From positions 42,004 to 106,003 of the forward strand of contig NZ_BAFT02000103.1 of assembly GCF_000308475.2 (NCBI RefSeq): a stretch of 64,000 nucleotides of DNA, in the 5' to 3' direction. Shown here one piece after another: positions 18,033 to 26,679 of this stretch. This DNA comes from Nocardia brasiliensis NBRC 14402 (GTDB lineage: Bacteria; Actinomycetota; Actinomycetes; Mycobacteriales; Mycobacteriaceae). Every line of letters starts with the position of its first letter. Positions within the stretch are counted from its first letter, which is position 1. The translations under genes and the position numbers were made by a program. The notes under the pieces were generated by a model. It made no database searches. It was not told where the DNA came from and saw only the letters and a program-made list of their open reading frames with translations.

Positions 18033-18788
18033 GTGGATCTGACGGCGGCCGAGCTGGCATGCGGGGACGTGCGGATCGCCTACCGGGACTCGGGGGCGAC
18101 CGCGGGTTCCGGCGTGCCCGTGGTGCTGGTGCACGGCATGGGCGGGGACGGGCACACCTGGGACCGGTTCGCGCGGACCCTGGTGCAGGCGGGCCGCCGG
18201 GTGATCATCCCCGATCTACGCGGCCACGGCCGTAGTGCGCACACCGAGTCGTATCGGTTCGACGAGTTCGGCGCCGACGTGCTGAACCTGTGCGAGCGGC
18301 TGGAGCTGACCTCGGTGGATCTGGTCGGTCATTCGCTGGGCGGCTACGCCGTCTCCTGCGTCGCGCAGGAGCGTCCCGCGCTGGTGCGTCGCCTGGTCAT
18401 CGAGGAATGCCCGCTGCCGTTGCAGTCCGGCGCCGAGGAATTACGCCTGACCCGGCGTTTCCCGACCGTGCCCGAGCTCTGGCACGCCACCTCGAGCCTG
18501 GTCCGGCATCCGCGCGCGGTGCTGGCCTTCGACCGGTCCATGACCAGGACCGCGCTCGAGCAGTTCCGCAAGCCGAACCCGGAGTGGTGGGACCGGCTGT
18601 CCGACATCACCGCGTCGACGCTGGTGCTGCGCGGCGGGCCCGGCGGCATGGTCGACCCGGTGAAGCTCGAGTTCCTGCGCACCGCCGTCCCCGACTGCAC
18701 GGTCACCGCGTTCACCTGCGGCCACAGCATCCACCGCGACCGCTATCGCGAGTTCGCCGCCGCCGTGCACCCGTTCCTGGCCGCCTGA
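18033..18788 (+). CDS. Alpha/beta hydrolase
   Basis: A 251-residue alpha/beta hydrolase with the oxyanion strand VVLVHGMGGDGHTWDRF, the intact nucleophile elbow GHSLGGYA and the terminal histidine in CGHSIHRDRY. The substrate is unknown. The GTG start has TACCCT 8 bases upstream and no Shine-Dalgarno, so it may be leaderless. It converges with the downstream SDR gene. Confidence 0.88.
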   Translation: MDLTAAELACGDVRIAYRDSGATAGSGVPVVLVHGMGGDGHTWDRFARTLVQAGRRVIIPDLRGHGRSAHTESYRFDEFGADVLNLCERLELTSVDLVGHSLGGYAVSCVAQERPALVRRLVIEECPLPLQSGAEELRLTRRFPTVPELWHATSSLVRHPRAVLAFDRSMTRTALEQFRKPNPEWWDRLSDITASTLVLRGGPGGMVDPVKLEFLRTAVPDCTVTAFTCGHSIHRDRYREFAAAVHPFLAA

Positions 18789-18807
18789 GCTCGTCGAGCG
18801 GTTCGGC

Positions 18808-19779
18808 TCACCAGTGGGTGCCGGGCACCCAGCGGGCCGCGCGGCGCAGGGCGGTGCCGGTGACGCGCCGGGCCGCCGAGCGCGGACGCGGTTCCGCTCG
18901 GGACACCACGGGTTCGGCGTTGTCCTCGGTCTCCTCCACCTGTTCGCCCTTGGCCGCCGGGGAGTCCGGCAGGGCGCGGTAGTAGCGGTGCAGGATTCGG
19001 TCGCGGAACTTGGGTGTGAGCAGCGCGCCGTATTCGGCGAAGGTGCCCAGCGGCACGTCGATGCGCTTGGGGCGTTCGGTCAGCGCGCGCACGATGGTCG
19101 CCGCGGCCCATTCGGGGGATTCGGACGGTCCCTGATCGCCGCTCGGGGTGATCATCGGGGTGCGCACCAGCGGCATGTGGATGGTGGTGAAGGTGACGCC
19201 GTCGGCCATCGTCTCCACCGAGGCCACCTCGGCGAATTTGTCCAGCGCGGCCTTGCTGGCCAGGTAGGCCGCGAAGCGTGGCGTGGCCACCTGCACGCCC
19301 GCGCTGCTGATGTTGACGATGTGGCCGAACTTGCGCTCACGCATCTGCGGCAGCAGGGCCAGCGTCAGCCGCAGCGCGCCGAAGTAGTTGACCGCCATGG
19401 TCCGTTCGAAGTCGTGCAGCCGGTCGGTGGAGCGGTGGATCGCGCGCCGGATCGACCGGCCCGCGTTGTTCACCAGCATGTCGACGTGGCCGTGTTCGTC
19501 GAGGATGGTCTTCACGGCGTGATCGACCGAGTCGGAGTCGGTGACGTCGCACTGGTAGGCGTAGGCGCTGCCGCCCGCGGCCTTGATCTCCTCGACCACG
19601 CTCGCGAGTTCGTCGGCGCGGCGCGCGAGCAGGAACACCGTGGCGCCCTTGCCCGCGACGGCGATCGCGGCCGCCCGGCCGATGCCGGACGAGGCGCCGG
19701 TGATCAGGACATGTCGTCCGGCGATATCGCGGTTACGGCGGCGACGTGCGCCGGCAGCGTCAGCGGAGGCCTCGGTCAT
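18808..19779 (-). CDS. Short-chain dehydrogenase/reductase
   Basis: NAD(P)-dependent SDR of 323 residues. The cofactor loop TGASSGIG (about 27-34), LVNNAG, the catalytic Ser in IVNISSAG and the YLASK pair are all present. A basic, Arg-rich C-terminal extension of about 50 residues goes beyond the usual 250-residue SDR. The first residues include RRRRNRD, as in the actinobacterial SDRs that reduce long-chain lipid substrates, but the substrate is not certain. A good AGGAG precedes the ATG. A perfect palindrome at 19810-19827 lies just upstream and is probably its operator. Confidence 0.85.
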   Translation of the reverse strand: MTEASADAAGARRRRNRDIAGRHVLITGASSGIGRAAAIAVAGKGATVFLLARRADELASVVEEIKAAGGSAYAYQCDVTDSDSVDHAVKTILDEHGHVDMLVNNAGRSIRRAIHRSTDRLHDFERTMAVNYFGALRLTLALLPQMRERKFGHIVNISSAGVQVATPRFAAYLASKAALDKFAEVASVETMADGVTFTTIHMPLVRTPMITPSGDQGPSESPEWAAATIVRALTERPKRIDVPLGTFAEYGALLTPKFRDRILHRYYRALPDSPAAKGEQVEETEDNAEPVVSRAEPRPRSAARRVTGTALRRAARWVPGTHW

Positions 19780-19809
19780 CGCTGCTCCTTTGCAGGTTGT
19801 TTGGCACGA

Positions 19810-19827
19810 ACTTACTCCGAAGTAAGT
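19810..19827. promoter_or_regulatory. 18-bp palindrome upstream of the SDR gene
   Basis: ACTTACTCCGAAGTAAGT has 6-bp perfect arms around a TCCGAA core and lies 31 bases before the SDR start. The size and symmetry suit a TetR-family operator. The regulator is not identified. Confidence 0.5.
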
Positions 19828-19908
19828 TTACCTGCCAAGTGGCGCTGATCACTTTCCGGGTCGGCGGTCGAGGTGGTGGACACGGGTCGAACAACCCCTC
19901 GAAATCGA

Positions 19909-19924
19909 TCGAACATATGTGCGA
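19909..19924 (+). promoter_or_regulatory. LexA (SOS) box of the dnaE2 operon
   Basis: TCGAACATATGTGCGA matches TCGAAC-N4-GTTCGA with one mismatch. A -10-like GATACT (19923-19928) overlaps its end and lies 6 bases before the ATG at 19935, so LexA would cover the promoter and the transcript would be leaderless. Confidence 0.8.
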
Positions 19925-19934
19925 TACTCGGCGC

Positions 19935-20387
19935 ATGGCGGACGATCGGATGGCGGACATCTTTGCCGCGGTGCGGCTCGGTGGGGGGAACCCGGCGGCG
20001 GCGCGACAGGCGCTGGAGAAGTTGTGGGACGAGATCGGAGAGGGCGGTGATCCCTTGCACCGCTGCGTGATCGCGCACCACCTGGCGGATCTCCAAGGGG
20101 CGGCCGCCGATGCGCTGCTCTGGGATCGGCGGGCACTGGCCGCGGTGTTCGGCCCCGGCATTCCGCTCGACGAGGGGTTGCGCAGCTTCCTTCCGTCGCT
20201 GTATCTGAACCTGGCCGACAGCCACCGCCGCGTCGGCGATTTCGACACGGCGCGCATGCAGCTGACCATCGCCCGCGGGCACCTCGATGTCCTCGCTGCC
20301 GACGCGTACGGCGCGCTGATCCGGTCCGAACTCGAACGCGTCGAATCCGCGCTGGCCCGCGGTTCGACCGAACCGCTGTCGAGCTGA
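19935..20387 (+). CDS. Small helical protein co-transcribed with dnaE2 under a LexA box
   Basis: A 150-residue, mostly helical protein with TPR-like helix pairs (GNPAAARQALEKLWDEI, PLHRCVIAHHLADLQG, LYLNLADSHRRVGDFDTARMQLTIARGHLDVL). Similar short TPR-like proteins are common in actinobacteria and their function is unknown. The gene begins 10 bases after an SOS box and ends 24 bases before dnaE2 in the same direction, so it should be damage-inducible and share the dnaE2 transcript. I infer a possible accessory role in the mutasome or DNA damage response; nothing in the sequence proves it. Confidence 0.8.
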   Translation: MADDRMADIFAAVRLGGGNPAAARQALEKLWDEIGEGGDPLHRCVIAHHLADLQGAAADALLWDRRALAAVFGPGIPLDEGLRSFLPSLYLNLADSHRRVGDFDTARMQLTIARGHLDVLAADAYGALIRSELERVESALARGSTEPLSS

Positions 20388-20411
20388 ACCCGCCCGAGGA
20401 GGTGATGCACG

Positions 20412-23400
20412 GTGGGGTGGAGTAACGGCCCGCCCACCTGGACGGAGCTGGAACGGGTGCTGTCCGGCCGGCCCGGCCGCACGAATCCGGACGCGATGTA
20501 TCCGGGCGACGGCGGCGACAGCCCGGCCTGGTCCCGTAAACGCGGCGAGTACCGGGCCGAACCGGTGGCCCCGGACGACGAGGCGCGGGTGCCGTACGCG
20601 GAACTGCACACGCACTCGGCCTACAGCTTCCTGGACGGGGCGAGCCAGCCCGAGGAGCTGGTGGAGGAGGCCGTGCGCCTCGGCCTGGAGGCGATCGCGC
20701 TCACCGACCACGACGGGTTCTACGGCACGGTGCGCTTCGCCGAGGCGGCCAGGGAATTCGGCCTGCCGACCGTCTTCGGCTCCGAGCTGTCGCTCGGTAC
20801 CGACCGGCCGACGGCGCGGCGGCGCACCAAGGGCGCGGATCGTGCGGGCAGCCAACGGGATTCGGCGACCGGTCCGGACGGTGTGCTCGGCGCGCCCGGC
20901 CCGGACGGGAACGGCGCCGGCCGGAGCGGGCACATCGATGCCCCGGATTCCGTGCCGCGCACCGGATCTCCCGACCCCGCCGGACCGCATCTGCTGGTGC
21001 TGGCCCGCGGTCAGGAGGGCTACCGCCGCCTTTCCCGGGAGATCGCGGCCGCGCACATGGCGGCGGGGGAGAAGGGCATCCTGCGCTACGACCTCGACAC
21101 CCTCACCGCGGCGGCGGGCGGCCAGTGGCAGATCCTGACCGGCTGCCGGAAAGGACATCTGCGCCGCGCACTCGCGGACGACTTGCGTTCGGGCAGTACC
21201 CGTCTCGTGCACGCCGAGGCCGCGCTGCGCGATCTGACCGAACGTTTCGGCGCCGACCGGGTGAGCGTGGAGCTCACCCACCACGGCATCCCGGAGGACG
21301 ACGAGCGCAACGCGCACCTGATCGTGCTGGCCGAGCGGCTCGGCCTGCCCGTGATCGCCACCACCGGAGCGCATTTCGCCGCGCCGCGGCAGCGTCGTCG
21401 CGCCATGGCGCTGGCCGCGATCCGGGCGCGGCGGAGTCTGGACGAGATCGCGGGCTGGCTGGCGCCCACCGGCGGCGCGCACCTGCGTTCCGGCGCGGAG
21501 ATGGCGTGGCTGTTCGCCGAGTGCCCGCAGGCGGTGCGCAACGCGGTCCTGCTCGCCCGCGAGTGCGCCTTCGACCTGAAGCTGATCGCGCCGAAACTCC
21601 CGCCGTTCACCGTGCCCGCGAATCACGACGAGACGTCCTATCTGCGCCTGCTCGCCTTCGAGGGCGCGGCCGCGCGCTATGGGCCGCGGGAGCGAAATCC
21701 CAAGGCCTACCAGCAGATCGAGCACGAGCTGGCGGTGATCGAGGAGCTGGAGTTCCCCGGCTACTTCCTGGTGGTGCACGATATCGTCCGTTTCTGCCAG
21801 GACAACGACATCCTCTGTCAGGGCCGGGGTTCGGCGGCCAACTCGGCCGTCTGCTACGCGATCGGCATCACCAATGTCGATCCCGTCGGCAACACCCTGC
21901 TGTTCGAGCGCTTCCTCTCCCCGGAGCGCGACGGTCCGCCCGATATCGATATCGACATCGAGTCCGACCGCCGCGAGGAGGCCATCCAGCACGTCTACGC
22001 CAAGTACGGCCGTGCGTACGCCGCCCAGGTGGCCAATGTGATCACCTACCGTGGCAAGTCCGCGGTGCGCGATGCCGCTCGCGCACTGGGCTTTTCGCAG
22101 GGGCAGCAGGACGCCTGGAGCAAGCAGGTGAGCAGGTGGACCGGCGTCGAGGCGGAGGCGAACACCGACATCCCCGCCGAAGTGCTGCGGTTGGCAGGCG
22201 ACATCGAAGGCCTCCCAAGGCATCTCGGCATCCACTCCGGTGGCATGGTGATCTGCGACCGGCCGATCGCCGACGTCTGCCCGGTGGAGTGGGCGCGCAT
22301 GCCCGGCCGCAGCGTGCTGCAGTGGGACAAGGACGACTGTTCCGCCATCGATCTGGTGAAGTTCGATCTGCTCGGCCTCGGCATGCTCTCGGCGCTGCAC
22401 TACATGATGGACCTGGTGCGCGAGCACACCGGCAAGGTGGTCGAGCTGCACCAGCTCGACCTGAAAGAGGCCGCCGTCTACGAAATGCTCTCGCGCGCCG
22501 ACTCGGTGGGCGTATTCCAGGTGGAGTCGCGCGCGCAGATGGCCACCCTGCCCCGGCTGCGGCCCCGCACGTTCTACGACCTGGTGGTGGAGGTGGCACT
22601 GATCCGGCCCGGCCCGATCCAGGGCGGCTCGGTGCACCCCTACATCCGGCGGCGCAACGGGCTGGAGGACTGGGACTTCGACCATCCGGCCCTGGAGAAT
22701 GCGCTGGCCCGGACCCTCGGCGTGCCGCTGTTCCAGGAGCAGCTGATGCAGATGGCGGTCGATGTCGCGGGCTTCACCGCCACCGAGGCCGATCAGCTGC
22801 GCCGCGCGATGGGTTCCAAGCGGTCGCCCGAACGCATGCAGCGGCTCAAAGCGCGCCTCTACCAAGGCATGCGCGAGCTGCACGGCATCGAGGGCGAGAT
22901 CGCCGATCGCATCTACGAAAAGCTCTACGCCTTCGCTAATTTCGGCTTCCCCGAGAGTCATTCGCAGAGCTTCGCCTCGATCGTGTTCTATTCGGCCTGG
23001 TTCAAACTGCACTACCCGGCGGCGTTCTGCGCCGGGTTGCTGCGCGCCCAGCCGATGGGCTTCTATTCGCCGCAATCGCTGGTCGCCGACGCCCGCAGGC
23101 ACGGAGTGGTGGTGCACGGCCCCGACATCAATGCCAGCCGGGCCGAACCCACCCTCGAATGTCGGGGCACCGAGATCCGGCTCGGTCTCGCGGCGGTCCG
23201 GCACATCGGCTCCGATCTGGCCGAAAAGATCGTCGCCGCCCGGGGAGAGCGGCCTTACACCAGTTTCCTCGACCTGACCGGGCGGGTGGAACTGACTGTC
23301 GCGCAAGCCGAATCGCTGGCCACCGCGGGCGCGCTCGGCAGTCTGGGCAGTACCCGGCGCGCAGCGCTGTGGGCCGCGGGCGCCGCCGCGGGGGAACGCC

Positions 23401-23867
23401 CGGATCGCCTGCCCGGCACCGGCGCCGCCACCACCGCGCCCGTGCTGCCCGGCATGAGCGATCTCGAACTGGCTGCCGCCGATGTCTGGGCCACCGGGGT
23501 CTCGCCGGGGAGCTACCCCACCGAATTCCTGCGTCCGCGACTGGACGCGCTCGGCGTGGTCCCCGCCGCCGATCTGCTCACGGTGCCCGACGGTTCGCGA
23601 GTTCTGGTGGGCGGCGCGGTGACCCATCGGCAGCGCCCCGCCACGGCGGGCGGTGTCACGTTCATGAACCTGGAGGACGAGACCGGCATGGTGAACGTCG
23701 TCTGCTCGGTCGGGTTGTGGACGCGCTATCGCCGCCTGGCCCAGAGCGCGCCTGCCCTGCTCATCCGGGGCCGGGTGCAGAACGCCGAGGGCGCGGTCAC
23801 CGTCGTCGCCGAACACCTGCGCAGGCTGGAACTGCGGGTCGATTCGAAGTCGCGGGACTTCCGCTGA
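20412..23867 (+). CDS. dnaE2: Error-prone DNA polymerase DnaE2
   Basis: C-family polymerase of the mutasome, which carries out translesion synthesis with ImuA' and ImuB. It has 1151 residues. The PHP domain begins PYAELHTHSAYSFLDGAS (about residue 62). Between about 130 and 190 lies an insert rich in Gly, Pro and Asp. The polymerase core has GRGSAANSAVCYAIGIT and the catalytic acids in PDIDIDIES (about 511-515). The OB fold is near the C-terminus (GVTFMNLEDETGMVNVVC). The GTG start has GAGGAGGT 8 bases upstream. It lacks the long C-terminal tail of replicative DnaE1. Confidence 0.96.
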   Translation: MGWSNGPPTWTELERVLSGRPGRTNPDAMYPGDGGDSPAWSRKRGEYRAEPVAPDDEARVPYAELHTHSAYSFLDGASQPEELVEEAVRLGLEAIALTDHDGFYGTVRFAEAAREFGLPTVFGSELSLGTDRPTARRRTKGADRAGSQRDSATGPDGVLGAPGPDGNGAGRSGHIDAPDSVPRTGSPDPAGPHLLVLARGQEGYRRLSREIAAAHMAAGEKGILRYDLDTLTAAAGGQWQILTGCRKGHLRRALADDLRSGSTRLVHAEAALRDLTERFGADRVSVELTHHGIPEDDERNAHLIVLAERLGLPVIATTGAHFAAPRQRRRAMALAAIRARRSLDEIAGWLAPTGGAHLRSGAEMAWLFAECPQAVRNAVLLARECAFDLKLIAPKLPPFTVPANHDETSYLRLLAFEGAAARYGPRERNPKAYQQIEHELAVIEELEFPGYFLVVHDIVRFCQDNDILCQGRGSAANSAVCYAIGITNVDPVGNTLLFERFLSPERDGPPDIDIDIESDRREEAIQHVYAKYGRAYAAQVANVITYRGKSAVRDAARALGFSQGQQDAWSKQVSRWTGVEAEANTDIPAEVLRLAGDIEGLPRHLGIHSGGMVICDRPIADVCPVEWARMPGRSVLQWDKDDCSAIDLVKFDLLGLGMLSALHYMMDLVREHTGKVVELHQLDLKEAAVYEMLSRADSVGVFQVESRAQMATLPRLRPRTFYDLVVEVALIRPGPIQGGSVHPYIRRRNGLEDWDFDHPALENALARTLGVPLFQEQLMQMAVDVAGFTATEADQLRRAMGSKRSPERMQRLKARLYQGMRELHGIEGEIADRIYEKLYAFANFGFPESHSQSFASIVFYSAWFKLHYPAAFCAGLLRAQPMGFYSPQSLVADARRHGVVVHGPDINASRAEPTLECRGTEIRLGLAAVRHIGSDLAEKIVAARGERPYTSFLDLTGRVELTVAQAESLATAGALGSLGSTRRAALWAAGAAAGERPDRLPGTGAATTAPVLPGMSDLELAAADVWATGVSPGSYPTEFLRPRLDALGVVPAADLLTVPDGSRVLVGGAVTHRQRPATAGGVTFMNLEDETGMVNVVCSVGLWTRYRRLAQSAPALLIRGRVQNAEGAVTVVAEHLRRLELRVDSKSRDFR

Positions 23868-23976
23868 GCCGCGGCGGCGGCCGGGCCCGCCGTCGCTTTT
23901 AAGGAACTGTTAGAAGCGTTCTAGAGAACCGTTATGTCGGGCCGTTTCCGCAGCCAGAGGGGTTACTGTGCGAATC

Positions 23977-25131
23977 ATGCGGAAGCTTGCTGTGCTGTGC
24001 ATCGGCCTGCTCGGTCTCACCTTGCTCGTCGGCTGCGGTGCCGACGACGCGAAGAAGTCCGCGCCGCCGGGCCGGCCCGCCACCTATGCCACCGAGGCGC
24101 CCGCGCCCGCCGCCGTGCCGCCACCCGCGCTGCGCGACCAGGGCCCCGCGCGCAAGGACAACACCGGCAGCGGCGAAACCACCTCGGCGCGTAAGGAAAT
24201 CGTCACCGGCAGCGTGGAGATCACCGCCGACAAGCCGATCGACGCGGCGGGCAAGATCGCCGATCGGGTGCGCGAGGTCGGCGGCCGGATCGACAGCCGG
24301 ACCGAGCAACCCGGCGCCGGCGACACCGACGCCAGCGCCACGCTCACCGTCCGGGTGCCCGCGGACAAGACCGACGCGTTCATCGACGGGCTCGGCGGCA
24401 TCGGCAAGGTCACCCGGGTGAGCACCAACCGCGACGACGTCACCATGCAGTGGGAAGACCTGGACGCCAGGATCAAGGCGCTGCAGGCCTCCGTCGAGCG
24501 GCTGCGCGGGCTCATCGCGAACGCCACGAACACCGCCGACCTGCTCAACGCCGAGCAGGCGCTGTCCAGCAGGCAGGGCGAACTGGACAGCCTGACCGCG
24601 CAGAAGCGCCACCTCGACGACCAGGTCGCGCTGTCCAGCCTCTCGATCGACATCACCACCACGACCAAGAAGGTCGACGAGGAGCGCGCCGACAGCTTCT
24701 GGGAGGGCATCGTCGACGGCTGGAACTCGCTGGTGGATTGGCTGAAGGACGCGGTGGTGTTCACCGGCAAGGCGATTCCGTGGCTCGGGTTCCTCGTGGT
24801 GCTCGCCGCCGTGGTGTGGGGCATCGTGCGAACGGTGTTGCGGCGGAAGAAGACCGGGGCGAGTGGGCCGGAGCACGGGGAAGCGGGTCGGCCCGCACCG
24901 GTTGCGGTGGGTGCCGAGCGGTCGGGCGGTGCTGCGGGTTCAGCGAGTTCGCCGGGTGCCGAGGTAACTTCGGGAAGCAGCGGTACTCCGGGCGCCGGAG
25001 GTTCTTCGGGTACGGGAAGTGCTTCGGGCGCTAGCGGTTCTTCGGGCGGTGGAAGCTCTTCGGGCACCGGAAAGCCTTCGGGTACTGAAAATCCTCCGGG
25101 CACCGGGAGTTCGGCGGAATCCGAGTCCTGA
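23977..25131 (+). CDS. DUF4349 lipoprotein with Ser/Gly-rich tail
   Basis: Predicted membrane-anchored lipoprotein of 384 residues. The signal peptide ends in the lipobox LLVGC. The DUF4349 domain (about 70-275) includes GSVEITADKPIDAAGKIADRVREVGGRIDS and a coiled coil (DLDARIKALQASVERLRGL). A membrane helix follows (WLGFLVVLAAVVWGIV) and then a low-complexity tail of about 90 residues with SSG and GTG units. Function is unknown. The ATG at 23977 gives a normal signal peptide; a GTG at 23968 is possible. The tail is encoded by short degenerate repeats that may vary between strains. Confidence 0.85.
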   Translation: MRKLAVLCIGLLGLTLLVGCGADDAKKSAPPGRPATYATEAPAPAAVPPPALRDQGPARKDNTGSGETTSARKEIVTGSVEITADKPIDAAGKIADRVREVGGRIDSRTEQPGAGDTDASATLTVRVPADKTDAFIDGLGGIGKVTRVSTNRDDVTMQWEDLDARIKALQASVERLRGLIANATNTADLLNAEQALSSRQGELDSLTAQKRHLDDQVALSSLSIDITTTTKKVDEERADSFWEGIVDGWNSLVDWLKDAVVFTGKAIPWLGFLVVLAAVVWGIVRTVLRRKKTGASGPEHGEAGRPAPVAVGAERSGGAAGSASSPGAEVTSGSSGTPGAGGSSGTGSASGASGSSGGGSSSGTGKPSGTENPPGTGSSAESES

Positions 25132-25230
25132 GCAGACTGCGCCGGGCGGGTCCGAGATCGAGGGCGGACCCGCCCAGCTGTCGAATATTGTTGGAGCCCA
25201 GCCATTTATGGCGACCGACAGGGAGGTGTG

Positions 25231-25461
25231 GTGCCGACCATCGTCCGGGCGACGATCAAACCGAACAGCCGCAAGGGCCCGCTCGTCGAAACCCTCGACG
25301 ACGGGACCTTGCAGTTGTATGTGCGTGCGCCCGCGGTCGAGGGCAAAGCGAACAAGGCCGCCATCGAACTGCTCGCCGCGCACTACGGGGTTCCGAAGAG
25401 CGCCGTGCGCTTGGCGGCGGGTGCGACCTCCCGCCACAAGCGATTCGAGATCGACTGCTGA
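25231..25461 (+). CDS. DUF167 (YggU family) protein
   Basis: A 76-residue protein of the widespread DUF167/YggU family: IVRATIKPNSRKGPLVE, then the conserved VEGKANKAAIELLAAHYGVPKSAVRL and a final FEID. The function is unknown, with structural likeness to RNA-binding folds. GGGAGG (25221-25226) precedes the two adjacent GTG codons; 25231 has the better spacing. It converges on trmL. Confidence 0.85.
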   Translation: MPTIVRATIKPNSRKGPLVETLDDGTLQLYVRAPAVEGKANKAAIELLAAHYGVPKSAVRLAAGATSRHKRFEIDC

Positions 25462-25468
25462 GCGGGGA

Positions 25469-25933
25469 CTACACGCCGTCCGGGAAGCCGAGCTGCCGCC
25501 ACGCCTCGTACACGGTGACCGCGGCCGCGTTGGACAGGTTCATCGAGCGGCGGCCCGGCAGCATCGGAATCCGCAGCTGCGCCGTCACCTGCGGGTCGTC
25601 GAGTACCGCGGGCGGCAGCCCGGTCGGCTCCGTCCCGAACAGCAGCACGTCACCCGCGCGGTAGGCGACCTCGGTGTAGCGCGTCGTCGCCTGCGTGGTG
25701 AACGCGAACACCCGCTCCGGCCGCAACGCCGTCCACGCCGCCGCCAGACTCGGATGCACCGTCACCGAGGCCAGGTCGTGGTAATCCAACCCGGCCCGGC
25801 GCAGCTTCGCCTCGGACAGATCGAACCCCAATGGCTCGATCAGATGCAGCTCGGACCCGGTCCCGGCCACCAACCGGATCGCATTCCCGGTGTTCCCGGG
25901 AATAGCGGGCTCATGAAACATCAGACGGAACAC
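25469..25933 (-). CDS. trmL: tRNA (cytidine(34)-2'-O)-methyltransferase TrmL
   Basis: SPOUT-class methyltransferase that methylates the wobble ribose of certain leucine tRNAs. The 154-residue protein starts FRLMFHEPAIPGNTGNAIRLVAGTGSELHLIEPLGF, the family N-terminus. The SAM knot is seen in LLFGTEPTGLPP and the C-terminal RRSMNLSNAAAVTVYEAWRQ. The GTG at 25933 is chosen because family members begin at this residue; the frame extends four codons to a TTG. Confidence 0.9.
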   Translation of the reverse strand: MFRLMFHEPAIPGNTGNAIRLVAGTGSELHLIEPLGFDLSEAKLRRAGLDYHDLASVTVHPSLAAAWTALRPERVFAFTTQATTRYTEVAYRAGDVLLFGTEPTGLPPAVLDDPQVTAQLRIPMLPGRRSMNLSNAAAVTVYEAWRQLGFPDGV

Positions 25934-25975
25934 GCCCCAAGTCAATCAGGTACCGGCATTCCGTTGCGGGGCCGG

Positions 25976-26390
25976 TCAGTCAGGGAGCAGCCGAAGGGGT
26001 GTGGAATGGCGGGTCCGGACAGCGCTGAAGTGCCGGCGGTCCAGGGTTGCGACTTCGTGCGTGTCGAGGCGTTCAGAGACGGCGAGGACCGCGGCATCAA
26101 CCGCGCCCAACGGGAAGTCGGCGTATTTCCGAACCAATTCCGCCATCCGGGAAAGGTCGGCCCGGGTGAGATCGACCAGTTCGATCTCACCGCGCGCGAT
26201 TGATTCCAGAAAAGACGCCTCGACCGAAGGGCCGACGCGAGTCTCCAGGAAATAGCAGACTTCGGCGAGCACAGGGCTCGGGACGAGTAGTGGCCCAGGA
26301 TGGGTTTCCAGGAGGTCTAGACAGCGCTGATGATCCGCGTCGTTCTTGTTCAGTACAGGCAACGAGCGGGCCTGTGTCGCAGACGATCAC
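25976..26390 (-). pseudogene. vapC: VapC-type PIN-domain toxin, frameshifted
   Basis: A PIN-domain ribonuclease split between two frames. The start GTG at 26390 encodes VIVCDTGPLVA with the first catalytic Asp. The rest of the domain (LNKNDADHQRCL, SPVLAEVCYFLE, FPLGAVDAAVLAVSERL, VATLDRRHF) is in the next frame. Removing one T in the run at about 26356-26362 would restore DTGPLVAVLNKND. Otherwise all acidic residues are present, so the change is recent or a sequencing error. The start overlaps the antitoxin stop by 4 bases. If real, the toxin is inactive unless rescued by slippage. Confidence 0.75.
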
Positions 26391-26638
26391 TCGGCTTGCC
26401 TGCCACGTTCTTCGCGGAGCAGATCCTCCGACCGCGCAGCGAGATCCGGCTCGGCGTCCATTACCCCGGCGAACGAGAGGTGTCGTCGTCGCTTACCGGG
26501 CTCGCTGCTGGTAGGGCTCTGCTCTGGAGTGTCGGTGACAACCAGTTGCAATGCGACCGCGCGCAGCGCATGCGCTTGATCGGGCGTCAGCCGATCGACC
26601 AAGCGATGCAGGTCTTCATAGACGTGCGCTGCGGTCAC
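26387..26638 (-). CDS. vapB: VapB-like antitoxin
   Basis: An 83-residue acidic protein (VYEDLHRLVDRLTPDQAHALRAVALQL, then LSFAGVMDAEPDLAARSEDLLREE) of the type found as antitoxins directly upstream of PIN toxins. The N-terminal helices may bind DNA and the C-terminal helix the toxin. The GTG start follows the natural break in the frame. It overlaps the PIN gene by the 4 bases GTGA, the usual coupling of a toxin-antitoxin operon. Confidence 0.7.
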   Translation of the reverse strand: MTAAHVYEDLHRLVDRLTPDQAHALRAVALQLVVTDTPEQSPTSSEPGKRRRHLSFAGVMDAEPDLAARSEDLLREERGRQAE

Positions 26639-26679
26639 AGCGCTAATCGTACTGCGGCTACCACCTGGGACCGGGTGGG

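Noticed and set aside
19812..23816. Open minus-strand frame of about 1330 codons opposite dnaE2
   Set aside because: Shadow of dnaE2; the translation is low-complexity His/Arg/Gln-rich and the real domains are on the plus strand.
23903..23933. ECF-type promoter (GGAACT ... CGTT) before the DUF4349 gene
   Set aside because: The spacer is 21 bases, too long for the usual 16-18.
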